A stretch of 64,000 nt of DNA from Paraburkholderia sp. (GTDB taxonomy: Bacteria > Pseudomonadota > Gammaproteobacteria > Burkholderiales > Burkholderiaceae): NCBI RefSeq assembly GCF_024281035.1, contig NZ_JAMXLH010000020.1, forward strand, positions 1 through 64,000. Direction: 5' to 3'. The translations under genes and the position numbers were made by a program. Under the pieces are notes generated by a model, which made no database searches, was not told where the DNA came from, and saw only the letters and a program-made list of their open reading frames with translations. Of this stretch, positions 12,364 through 19,970 are shown piece after piece. Position 1 is the stretch's first letter; the number at the start of each line of letters is the position of its first letter.

Positions 12364-13599
12364 TCATCCTCCGTCGGGTCTGATATGGCGGAAAGCGGCA
12401 AGCACCGCGAGATCGTAGGCGATCTTGAGCGTGCCGCACACGATCAACGGCGCGCCGAGCCAGCCGGCTCCAAGCAGCCCGCCTGTGATCGTCGGCGCCA
12501 CCGCCGCCGCGAGGCTGCGCGGCACCGCCGTAAAGCTCGCGGCGGCCGGTCGTTCGGGGGGCGTCACGACGGCCATCACGTAAGCACTCCGGGTCGGCAC
12601 ATCGAGTTGCGACAGCGCACTGCGCACAAGCAACAAGACCAGAGTCGGCAGTAGGGTTGGTGTGAAGGCGGCCGCGATCAGGCACACGCTCGAAGGAATG
12701 TGGGTGAACACCATGGTGTTGAGCAGGCCGATCCTGCGAGCAATGGGTGCGGCGGCCAGTTGCGAACCCGCGCCCAGCAGGCCGGAACAGAAAAAGAACT
12801 GTCCTGCGGCGGCAAGCGAAAGACCAAAGCGCTGGATCAGCCACAACGTGAGCAGCGAGTTGACGAGCAGGCCTCCCGCGAACGCGTCGACGGCGAAAAG
12901 GAGCGCAAGACGTGTGACGAACCCGCGCGACGGCCCAAGTGGCGTGTGGACCGTCGCCGCGTGCGCCTCACGTTTCGGCAAACGCAGATACAGCAGGAAT
13001 ACAGCGACGCCTGTGAGCGCGTAGACGATGAACATCGAGCGCATGGTGACGAGCGCGGAAACGACGGTATGCGCGGCGATCCAGTCCGGGAGTCCGGCGA
13101 GGAGTGCGCCGAGTGCAGCCGACAGCCCGCCGACGAGGCTGTAGCGGGCGAAAAGCGCGGTTCGGGCGTCGCCCTGCGCGAATTCGGCGAGGCGTGCGTG
13201 CTCGAGCGGCAAAAACAGGCTGACATCGCCCGAACTCGGGTTGAGCGTGCCTGCAAACGCCACCACGAGCAGCGGCCAGAGTGACGACAGGAATCCAAAC
13301 GCCAGGCCGGTTGCGGCCATCAGGGCGGCGGCGAAGAGCAACAGCGCGCGCTGCGGGTAACGGCCGCCGATCAAGCCGACGACGACAGTCGCAACGGCTG
13401 AGCCCAACAACGTCGCGGTGCCGATCAGGCCTACCGTGAGCTTCCCGAAACCGAGCGACAGAAGATACGCGGGCAGCAGCACGGCGACGAACCCGTCGCA
13501 GATTCCGCGCAGACTCCGCGCAGCGAGCAGCAGCAGCGCACGCCGGTCCACGCCCGCTTGCGGGAGCAGGATTGAAACGGGAGTCCTGGCAGGTGACAT
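12364..13599 (-). CDS. MFS transporter
   Basis: Major facilitator superfamily protein of 411 aa with about 12 hydrophobic segments. The N-terminal half contains RSLRGICDGFVAVLLPAYL and GGRYPQRALLL (a degenerate motif A). The substrate is not predictable; no paired regulator is adjacent. It converges with the diguanylate cyclase, whose stop lies 62 bp away, and I see no obvious strong terminator between them. It belongs to the block that separates the uvrA/MFS pair from ssb. Confidence 0.8.
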   Translation of the reverse strand: MSPARTPVSILLPQAGVDRRALLLLAARSLRGICDGFVAVLLPAYLLSLGFGKLTVGLIGTATLLGSAVATVVVGLIGGRYPQRALLLFAAALMAATGLAFGFLSSLWPLLVVAFAGTLNPSSGDVSLFLPLEHARLAEFAQGDARTALFARYSLVGGLSAALGALLAGLPDWIAAHTVVSALVTMRSMFIVYALTGVAVFLLYLRLPKREAHAATVHTPLGPSRGFVTRLALLFAVDAFAGGLLVNSLLTLWLIQRFGLSLAAAGQFFFCSGLLGAGSQLAAAPIARRIGLLNTMVFTHIPSSVCLIAAAFTPTLLPTLVLLLVRSALSQLDVPTRSAYVMAVVTPPERPAAASFTAVPRSLAAAVAPTITGGLLGAGWLGAPLIVCGTLKIAYDLAVLAAFRHIRPDGG

Positions 13600-13827
13600 C
13601 GCGGTACCGGAGGTTTCGCCTCGACATTACGCCATGCGCGCGCATCCGTCCGCCGTGCATCAGAGCGTAGCGCGCTAGGAACGGAATAGGACCCCGGATC
13701 AATCGTTTAAGTGTTACGCGAGTCGCGCAGTGTCGATCTTTGGCACGGCTTCGAGCCCCGGTTGCGATCTTCGCGCCGTTCGGTCGTGCGGTGACGTTGC
13801 CGCCGCACCTATGCAAGGATTGAAATC

Positions 13828-14187
13828 ATGACCAGAACCCTGTTGTGCATCATTGTTTGCGCCCTGCCCATTGTGTCGGCCGCGGAGACTCCAAAGGTTT
13901 CGAACGGAATGGTCGTCGACGACGATGGAATGACGCTCTACACGTTCGACAAGGACACGGTGCCGGGCAAGAGCGCCTGCGTCGGCGCCTGTACCGCCAT
14001 TTGGTCCGCAGCCGTCGCGGATTCATACGACAAGGCGAGCGGCGACTGGGGGCTCATCGCCGCCAGTGACGGAAAGCATCAATGGACCTACAAGGGCCAC
14101 CCCCTGTATCGCTTTGCGCAGGACAAACAAGCCGGTCAAATGAAAGGCGACGGATTCAAGGGTATGTGGCATACCGTGAAGCCCTGA
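13828..14187 (+). CDS. small secreted protein of the COG4315/Lipoprotein_15 family
   Basis: Exported protein of 119 aa with a signal peptide (residues 1-18, ending VSAAE). It is followed by the family pattern: MTLYTFDKDTVPGKSACVGACTA cut to its key features is an L-Y-T-F-D-K-D block, a C-x3-C pair and a Trp, then a second half with WTYKGHPLYRFAQD and KGDG. The family is described as secreted repeats of unknown function and occurs widely in Proteobacteria. No lipobox cysteine is seen at the signal cleavage site, so it is probably periplasmic and soluble. It stands alone with about 140 bp of non-coding DNA downstream. Confidence 0.82.
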   Translation: MTRTLLCIIVCALPIVSAAETPKVSNGMVVDDDGMTLYTFDKDTVPGKSACVGACTAIWSAAVADSYDKASGDWGLIAASDGKHQWTYKGHPLYRFAQDKQAGQMKGDGFKGMWHTVKP

Positions 14188-14329
14188 AGGCCTTCCGGTA
14201 ATGCTCCCGTTGTGCCTGCTCCGACGCATGAGGCTGGCGTCGCGCGGTCAGATGAGGTGTTGCGCAATGACCGTGCGCGCCAGCGTATGAATGCGTGAAG
14301 TGGATATTCGTCCCTGATCCCATCTTCGG

Positions 14330-15154
14330 CTACATGGCGTAGCGTCCAGAATCAACGGCGTGGGACAGGGCGATGTGAATCGCGGCAGCGGCCAGGAAAG
14401 TCACAAGTGCGGATATCCACAGCACGGAGGAACCTTGCCTGTCTCGATCCCGCAGATGATGGGCGACCGATAGAAACGTAATCCAGGCCATGCCGAGACT
14501 GAGACCCGCGATGATGTCGGAAAACCAGTGAACGCCGAGGTAGAGACGCGAAAAGGAATTTAGCGCTATGACCAGACCGATTGTCATGGCAATCCTGAAC
14601 TGCACCGCCCTCCGAAGCCCTCGACACACGAGGTAGGTGAGGAAGCCATAGACGACAATGCTCAACGTCGCGTGGCCGCTGGGGAAGGAAAAACGCTCAA
14701 TGCCTTCGTAGATCGACACTGGCCGGGACCGCTGAACAGCGAGCTTGAGCAACTTGACCGAGGCTTCAGCCGCCGCGATCGCAACGATCCAGTAGCCGGC
14801 CGACCGCCATTCGCGCCGAAACAGGAGCGCGGCGAGCACGGCCAGGCACACGGGAATCGTGACGGCCGCATCGCCAAGCTCCGAAACTGCCACCATCACG
14901 TGGTCGAACAGCGGAACGCGAAGCACCTGCAGGCGGTCATGAAGCATCCGGTCGACGGTGACCAAAGGGTCGCTGCTGAGAACGTCTTCAAGAATACCGA
15001 GAAATAGCCACATGCCTCCCAGGATGAGAGTGACGGCCGCCAAAAACCTCGCGAAGCCGATACGGTGAAGTGCAAATCTCCAACCCTGTGACTTGCCGTC
15101 TTCGGTTTCGGACGCTATACGGGAGGACCGTCGCAACAACTTGCTCAGACGCAT
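14330..15154 (-). CDS. PAP2-family membrane phosphatase
   Basis: Integral membrane lipid phosphatase of 274 aa. All three PAP2 catalytic motifs are present: KLAVQRSRP (K-x6-RP), FPSGHATL (PSGH) and SRLYLGVHWFSD (SR-x5-H-x3-D). Around them are about six helices, with the active site facing the periplasm in family members. Likely substrates are phosphatidic acid, phosphatidylglycerophosphate or undecaprenyl pyrophosphate; none can be chosen from sequence. The N-terminal 30 residues are basic and cytoplasmic. No operon partner was found. Confidence 0.88.
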   Translation of the reverse strand: MRLSKLLRRSSRIASETEDGKSQGWRFALHRIGFARFLAAVTLILGGMWLFLGILEDVLSSDPLVTVDRMLHDRLQVLRVPLFDHVMVAVSELGDAAVTIPVCLAVLAALLFRREWRSAGYWIVAIAAAEASVKLLKLAVQRSRPVSIYEGIERFSFPSGHATLSIVVYGFLTYLVCRGLRRAVQFRIAMTIGLVIALNSFSRLYLGVHWFSDIIAGLSLGMAWITFLSVAHHLRDRDRQGSSVLWISALVTFLAAAAIHIALSHAVDSGRYAM

Positions 15155-15800
15155 GCCTGGTCGCTCCCTGGCGAACCTTTAAATTGGCAAAGGCAGCGTT
15201 CCATAACTCATCTACCCCGAAATTGAAGGCGAAACGCTGTTTATCGCTGGGTACAAGGCTCACGCAGTCGTTCCGGCGGCCTTGAGTGTAGCCCACGACG
15301 ACCGTATGCGAGACGAACGAAAAGCGCTGATGGCGCACCTGGCGAGCAGTTGCTTGTTGTTGCGCAGGGTGGCTGCCGTTTCGTCGGAGTGAAGAATGAC
15401 TGGCGTACGGTGACGAAGCCGCTCAGCATCGATGTCGATTCGACCGATGCCCGGCGATTGGTGGGCAACGATCCCCGACCCAAGGCCAGGCTTGACCGCG
15501 TCGCCATATCCATATTGGCCATCGTTCGAATGCTCGATGGGGGCAACCCGCGGCCCTCGGTTACAATTTCGGGCAAATCGATCTCCTTCACTGGAGGAGT
15601 TCGGGATGCCAGGCCAGTTGCGACGGGTTCGAATATGTGGGGCCGTGTTGCGACCGGTGTGGATCTGATTTGGAATGTCCTGTTGGACGGACTCTGGCGG
15701 AGCGCGGGCTTTGACAGGAAACGTCCCCAGGCTCTATTTTTGACAAATAGCTTGTCCCTTTGACAAAAGAAACTGTCCTTGGGCACAACAGGAGAATTTC
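15155..15800. other. unassigned 650-bp region upstream of ssb
   Basis: No recognisable gene. Open frames on both strands (15350-15763 plus, 15241-15786 minus) overlap each other, lack ribosome sites and resemble no family I know. The last 65 bp before ssb contain two TTGACAAA sequences (15740 and 15760) and an inverted repeat GACAA-ATAGC-TTGTC (15742-15756), which may belong to the ssb promoter. The rest may be decayed mobile DNA, but I cannot show this. Confidence 0.45.
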
Positions 15801-16319
15801 ATGGCATCCGTGAACAAGGTCATACTCGTCGGCAACCTCGGGGCCGATCCGGAAGTGCGCTATCTGCCGAGCGGCGACGCGGTGGCGAACATTCGCCTCG
15901 CGACGACCGACCGCTATAAGGACAAAGCATCGGGCGAATTCAAGGAAATGACCGAATGGCACCGCGTGTCGTTCTTTGGCCGCCTGGCCGAAATCGTGTC
16001 GGAGTACCTGAAGAAAGGCTCGTCGGTGTATATCGAGGGTCGTATCCGCACGCGCAAGTGGCAGGCGCAGGACGGCACCGACCGTTACTCGACGGAAATC
16101 GTGGCGGACCAGATGCAGATGCTGGGTGGCCGCAGCGGCGGGGCGTCGATGGGCGGCGATGACGGCGGCTATAGCCGCGAGCCGGCCGAGCAGCCGCGTG
16201 GCGGCGGTCGTGCGGCTGGTGGCGGCGCGCCGCGTGCGAGCGGCGGTGGTGGCGGTGGTCGTTCGAACGCGCCGGCTGGCGGCGGTTTTGATGAAATGGA
16301 TGACGATATTCCGTTTTGA
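15801..16319 (+). CDS. ssb: single-stranded DNA-binding protein
   Basis: Essential ssDNA-binding protein acting in replication, recombination and repair. It has 172 aa: an OB fold (about 1-112, beginning [19 protein letters not shown]), a Gly/Arg/Ala-rich flexible linker (about 113-160) and the acidic C-terminal tip DDDIPF that recruits partner proteins. AGGAG at 15791 gives a good ribosome site. A hairpin terminator follows within 30 bp of the stop. Confidence 0.97.
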   Translation: MASVNKVILVGNLGADPEVRYLPSGDAVANIRLATTDRYKDKASGEFKEMTEWHRVSFFGRLAEIVSEYLKKGSSVYIEGRIRTRKWQAQDGTDRYSTEIVADQMQMLGGRSGGASMGGDDGGYSREPAEQPRGGGRAAGGGAPRASGGGGGGRSNAPAGGGFDEMDDDIPF

Positions 16320-16347
16320 AATCTCGTAGTCGAAAACGGTAAAGATC

Positions 16348-16375
16348 AACCCCGCCTTTGTGCGGGGTTTTTCTT
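16348..16375 (+). terminator. ssb intrinsic terminator
   Basis: Arms AACCCCGC (16348-16355) and GCGGGGTT (16362-16369) followed by TTTTCTTTTT on the plus strand. The minus strand has no equivalent U-tract, so the fimbrial transcript coming the other way is not obviously terminated here. Confidence 0.9.
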
Positions 16376-16379
16376 TTTA

Positions 16380-17876
16380 TCACTGTATCGAGATAACGAC
16401 GTCCGCTGTCGCGTTGTATTTTCCGGCGGTGACTTTCTCTTTCCCGGGATCAAACGCCTCGAAGGTCGCATTGACCGTGCGCGTGTAGTAGTTCCAGTTG
16501 CTGTCCGAGCCGCTTTCCGTTGCATCGTTGAGCACCGGATCCCAGCCGTCCTTGGCGCCGCCCATCGTGACATAACGGTTGGTGAGGAAATACATCTGCT
16601 TGCCGTTCGGCCGGGACAGCTTGACGCCAACGCCGTTTGCCACATTCTTCTTGCCGTAGCCGTCAGACAGCAGATGACTCACGGCGCTTCCAGCCGTCAG
16701 GAGTCCAAGCCGGTTTGCGTTCCCCGCGTTCTCCTCGCGAGCCATGATGCCCATTGCGGTTTGATTGGCGTCCGTTCCGCTACTGGGTTTGCCGAATGCT
16801 TTTTCGCACTGAATGCGAATCGTGATCGGCAGCGTGACGTTCTTCCTGCTCTCGAGTTCCGCCACCGACATCGTCTGAAAACGAACCACCGGCGTCGTAT
16901 TGCGTACGGCACAGGTCACCTTTCCGGTTCGCACGGTGAGGTCCCGCTTCGGGCTAATTGCGCCAGGCCAGAATTCAGGCTGGCCTGTGGTGTTCACCGC
17001 GTGATCGGTGCCAACCGCCAGCGCGTCGTTGATGACGTGGGTGCCTTTGGCTCCGCCCCTGAATGCGACGTACGCGATCGGCTGCAGCGCGTTATTCGAT
17101 TCAGAACCGCAGGTCTTGCATTGAAATAGTTCGACCTGGTACCGGCTGAAATTCTTCACTTTCACGAGATACCAGCCCTGCTTATCCGTATCCAGATTGT
17201 TCATCTGCCGCGCCAGCCAGTTGCGCGTCACTGTTTGACCGGTGTCCACGTTGGTTACGCGCGATACGATGTCCTTTTCAGGGAACCGGTAGGTGCCGGG
17301 GACGCCGGACTCGTGGCTCATATCAGTACCGCCCGCATGCCTGTTGTCGCCGTTCGTCGAGAAGAATTCGTGCATCGAGACGACCGAATCGGGAGAGCAC
17401 CGAAACAATACCTGCTCGCCGTTGTAGCCATTGAGGCCTTCACGACCCAGATGGTTGAGCGATGAGATGCTGCTTCCGATCAAGGCGCCGTCCCTGGTGA
17501 AGCTCGTCATCTGGACCGTCATCTTATGCGCGGCCGCACCCGCGCCGTCAGTCGCGCCACCCCAGTATCTGGCGATGGTGCCGGGTTGCGTATACTTTGG
17601 CGAGTACTCGCTGCTCGTTTCGCCTTCGATCTTCCAGCAACCCTTCTCAAGCGATGCAGCCAGGACCGAACCCGGTACGAGCGTCATTGTCAGGAACTCC
17701 AGCGTTGCCACGCAGGCACTTTGCCGCGCGCCCCGGATCACCGGCCCCAAAAAGCGCAAGGCGCTTTGAGCGTCGCTGACGCGCGAACGTCTGTCCGTCT
17801 GCGCGCGCAGGGTTTCCGATGCGGTTTTTATCCTTACGCTGGCTGGATCGATTTCATTCGAACAGTCAATAAGCAT
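16380..17876 (-). CDS. fimbrial adhesin-like protein, paralogue A (last of four)
   Basis: Two-domain protein matching the three paralogues upstream. After a signal peptide ending PGSVLAAS comes an N-terminal domain (GCWKIEGE, LFRCSPDS, a PGTYRFPEK block, VTNVDTGQ, FSRYQVELFQCKTC). A pilin-like C-terminal domain follows (VTCAVRNTTPVVRF, MSVAELE, LPITIRIQCE, NATFEAF, final VVISIQ), the likely donor-strand-accepting part that docks on the usher. I infer a tip adhesin. Oddities: the aligned ATG of paralogues B and D is ATA here (17831), so the only standard start is the ATG at 17876. A stretch of about 24 residues is inserted before the signal peptide and contains a terminator-like hairpin at DNA level. 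Confidence 0.75.
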   Translation of the reverse strand: MLIDCSNEIDPASVRIKTASETLRAQTDRRSRVSDAQSALRFLGPVIRGARQSACVATLEFLTMTLVPGSVLAASLEKGCWKIEGETSSEYSPKYTQPGTIARYWGGATDGAGAAAHKMTVQMTSFTRDGALIGSSISSLNHLGREGLNGYNGEQVLFRCSPDSVVSMHEFFSTNGDNRHAGGTDMSHESGVPGTYRFPEKDIVSRVTNVDTGQTVTRNWLARQMNNLDTDKQGWYLVKVKNFSRYQVELFQCKTCGSESNNALQPIAYVAFRGGAKGTHVINDALAVGTDHAVNTTGQPEFWPGAISPKRDLTVRTGKVTCAVRNTTPVVRFQTMSVAELESRKNVTLPITIRIQCEKAFGKPSSGTDANQTAMGIMAREENAGNANRLGLLTAGSAVSHLLSDGYGKKNVANGVGVKLSRPNGKQMYFLTNRYVTMGGAKDGWDPVLNDATESGSDSNWNYYTRTVNATFEAFDPGKEKVTAGKYNATADVVISIQ

Positions 17877-17889
17877 GTCGAATAATCCT

Positions 17890-17996
17890 TGTGCCGCAAG
17901 GCGTCACTCGGAGTGGGTTGTCCGCCTTGCGTCGTACCCGCGATATTCAACCATAGTTCAACATTCGCGGCTCGCAGCGCGCGCCGTTCACTGACC
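17890..17996 (-). pseudogene. usher gene fragment between adhesins B and A
   Basis: On the minus strand this stretch matches, with one frameshift, a middle part of the intact usher at 23752-26424. The reading SVNGA, then NIAGTTQGGQPT, then ALRH parallels the usher's SMNGAIGE, NVAGTTEGGQPT and ALQH. The nucleotide match is close (for example GCGGGTACGACGCAAGGCGG against GCGGGTACAACGGAAGGCGG). It is far too short to encode an usher and marks a lost copy. Confidence 0.8.
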
Positions 17997-18014
17997 CATC
18001 GAGTAACGTGAGGC

Positions 18015-18072
18015 CGGCCTCGTACCTTGCGAACCGTTTTTGGATCGAGGCAAGCGTATGGCGTTCGGACAC
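18015..18072 (-). pseudogene. chaperone gene 5' fragment after adhesin B
   Basis: Directly after the adhesin B stop, the minus strand reads VSERHTLASIQKRFARYEA, aligned with the start of the intact second chaperone (MSERHMPVPVKTRFARHAA). The aligned ATG is GTG. Homology stops after about 19 codons and the sequence passes into usher-like DNA, so the rest of the gene is deleted. Confidence 0.82.
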
Positions 18073-18082
18073 TGGCGTCACG

Positions 18083-19453
18083 TCACTGGATGGAGATGAC
18101 GACCTCCGCGGTTGCATTGTATTTTCCGGCGGTGACCTTCTCTTGCTTGGGACGAAATGCCTCGAAGGTCGCATTGACCGTACGCGTGTAGTAGTCCCAG
18201 TTGTTGTCCGAGCCGGTTTGCGTTGTATCCTGGAGCACCGGATACCAGCCGTCCTTGTAGCCGCCCATCGTGACGTAACGGTTGGTGAGGAAAAATACGA
18301 TCCCTTTGTCCGGCCGGGTCAGCGTGACGCTAACGCCCTGTGCCACATTTTTCTTGCCGTAGCCGTCTGACAGCAGATCACTCACAGCGCTTCCGCCTGT
18401 TACGAGGCCCAGTTTTTTTGCGTACCCCACGTTCTCCTCCCGCGCCAGGATGCCCATTGCGGTTTGATTGGCGTTCAGTCCGCTACTGAGTTTGCTGAAT
18501 CCGTTTTCGCACTGAATGTTGATCGTGATCGGCAGCGTGATCTTCTCGCCGCGTTCAAGCTCCGCCACCGACATCGTTGGAAAACGAACCACCGGCGTCG
18601 TATTGCGTACGGCGCAGGTCACCTTGTCGGTTCGCACCTTAAGATTCTGCTTTGGGTGAATCGCACCAGGCCAGTAGTGATGCCAGCCATCATAGTTGTA
18701 CCTGTGATCGTCGCCAATCTTGAGATACTGGCTGGGGATGTTGCCGCTTGCACCGCCCTTGAACGCGACGTACGCGATCGGCTGCGCGTTCTGCTCGAAT
18801 GATTTGCAGGCCTTGCATTGAAAAAGATCGACCTTGTACCGGCTGAAATTCTTCACTTTCACGAGAAACCAGCCCTGCTTATCCGTATCCAGACCGGTCA
18901 TCAAGCGCGCTTGCCAGGTGTGCTTCACCACCTGCCCCGTGTCCACGTTCGTCACGCGCGATGCAATGCCCTTCTCAGGAAACTGGTAGGTACCGGGGAT
19001 ACCGGTTAATTTGCTAACGTCGGTACCGCCGGCATTATCGTTATCGCCGTTTGTCGAGAAGAATTCGAACATCGAGGCGCTTGAATCGGGAGAGCACCGA
19101 AACAATATCTGGTTGCCGTTGTAGCCACCGGCGCCGCTGTAGCCCATATCGTCGACCGTTGCGGTGCCGCTTCCGATCAAGTCGCCGTCGCTTGAGAAAC
19201 TCGTCATCTGGACCGTTATCCGATACGCGCCATCACCGGCCCAGTCCCATGCGCCGTCCCAGCTTTTGACGATGGCGTTGGGTTCCGTATGCCACGCCGA
19301 GTTCGGGTCGCTGTTTGCGACGGTGATCTTGTAGCAACCCGTCAGAGTCGATTGAGCCAGAACCGAACCCGGTACGAGCACCATTGCCAGGAGCGCTAGC
19401 GTTGCCACGCAGGCAGTTTGCCGCGTGCGCAGTGTCTTCAATCTGGTTTTCAT
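18083..19453 (-). CDS. fimbrial adhesin-like protein, paralogue B
   Basis: 456 aa, the cleanest of the four paralogues. It has a basic N-terminus (MKTRLKTLRTRQ), a hydrophobic signal ending PGSVLAQ, an adhesin domain (TGCYKI, LFRCSPDS, PGTYQFPEK, VTNVDTGQ, FSRYKVDLFQCKAC) and a pilin-like C-terminal domain ending VVISIQ. Six conserved cysteines are shared with the paralogues; in chaperone-usher subunits such cysteines form disulfides in the periplasm. It lies between a decayed usher/chaperone stretch upstream and a shorter one downstream. The ATG at 19453 is preceded by GACTAAAG, a weak ribosome site. The receptor is unknown. Confidence 0.8.
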   Translation of the reverse strand: MKTRLKTLRTRQTACVATLALLAMVLVPGSVLAQSTLTGCYKITVANSDPNSAWHTEPNAIVKSWDGAWDWAGDGAYRITVQMTSFSSDGDLIGSGTATVDDMGYSGAGGYNGNQILFRCSPDSSASMFEFFSTNGDNDNAGGTDVSKLTGIPGTYQFPEKGIASRVTNVDTGQVVKHTWQARLMTGLDTDKQGWFLVKVKNFSRYKVDLFQCKACKSFEQNAQPIAYVAFKGGASGNIPSQYLKIGDDHRYNYDGWHHYWPGAIHPKQNLKVRTDKVTCAVRNTTPVVRFPTMSVAELERGEKITLPITINIQCENGFSKLSSGLNANQTAMGILAREENVGYAKKLGLVTGGSAVSDLLSDGYGKKNVAQGVSVTLTRPDKGIVFFLTNRYVTMGGYKDGWYPVLQDTTQTGSDNNWDYYTRTVNATFEAFRPKQEKVTAGKYNATAEVVISIQ

Positions 19454-19485
19454 CTTTAGTCATCCATTTGATTGACGAAAGCGCT

Positions 19486-19642
19486 TCATTTCTTCGCAAT
19501 GTGCTCCGTCTTCGGCGGCGAGCGGCTTACATACGCGCACAGGCCGTCGAGACGGGCAATGGCCGATCCGGTTCGCGCCGTAACCGCGACAGTCAAGCAT
19601 AGTTATCGATGTTCGCGTCTCGCCGATCACGTCGTTCATTGA
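19486..19642 (-). pseudogene. usher gene fragment upstream of adhesin B
   Basis: The minus strand encodes pieces of the intact usher: first SMNDVIGETRT (usher SMNGAIGETQP), then after a deletion and frame change the C-terminus AIARLDGLCAYVSRSPPK and ...AKK followed by a stop (usher AIARLDGQCVSPPQTKF...AKK). The stop at 19486 lies just before adhesin B, in the same relation as the intact usher has to adhesin D. This supports descent from a duplicated usher-adhesin unit. Confidence 0.85.
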
Positions 19643-19804
19643 CGCAGCGCAACGCGAGGTTGTTCGGGTGATTTGTAAAGTTCGGACACCGACATATCGT
19701 TGACATTGCGCCAGCAGACGCCGCGTATATGGCCACACGGAGCGACGCACGAATCGCATGGTTGGCCGCGTACCGGGCGAACCGCCTTCTGACAGAGGCA
19801 GGCG

Positions 19805-19933
19805 GCAACGATGGTTGAGCAGTTGGTGCGCATCTATCACTACGAGCGGCTACATACCGCCCTCAAATACAAAACGCCCGATGCGGTGCATCGGGCGTTT
19901 CCTTGAAGACTACTTTCAACCTGTTCCAGGACG
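19805..19933 (+). mobile_element. IS3-type transposase 3' remnant
   Basis: On the plus strand, 19811-19906 reads as the last 31 codons of an IS3-family OrfB/integrase-core transposase (key residues YHYERLHTALKYKTPDAVH, then a stop). No catalytic DDE region or left end remains. It sits exactly inside the chaperone fragment, opposite in strand to the fimbrial operon, so an insertion followed by a large internal deletion is likely. The exact element and its terminal inverted repeats could not be determined. Confidence 0.75.
19872..19900 (-). terminator. 13-bp perfect hairpin within the IS remnant
   Basis: Perfect arms AAACGCCCGATGC and GCATCGGGCGTTT with a 3-nt loop. On the minus strand the hairpin is followed by TTGTATTT, so it could terminate the fimbrial transcript before adhesins B and A. 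It overlaps the transposase coding tail. Confidence 0.6.
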
Positions 19934-19970
19934 GGGCACAGGCGTGCGGCGTTCAGACATTGGCGTCACA

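Larger units (their letters stand above)
19704..19960 (-). pseudogene. chaperone gene fragment split by an IS remnant
   Basis: Beginning 11 bp after the adhesin C stop, the minus strand reads MSERRTPVP, matching the start of the second chaperone. About 130 bp of foreign sequence follows (19805-19933). The homology then resumes as SVRRRFARYAANHAIRASL and AIYAASAGAM, matching VKTRFARHAASHAIRASL and ALYAATAGAM of the intact gene. It ends near 19704, where the rest of the gene is missing. Only the signal-peptide part of a chaperone is left. Confidence 0.85.

Noticed and set aside
15241..15786. 181-codon minus-strand frame upstream of ssb, and the 137-codon frame opposite it
   Set aside because: No ribosome site, no family resemblance, and the two frames conflict. 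Left as unassigned DNA.
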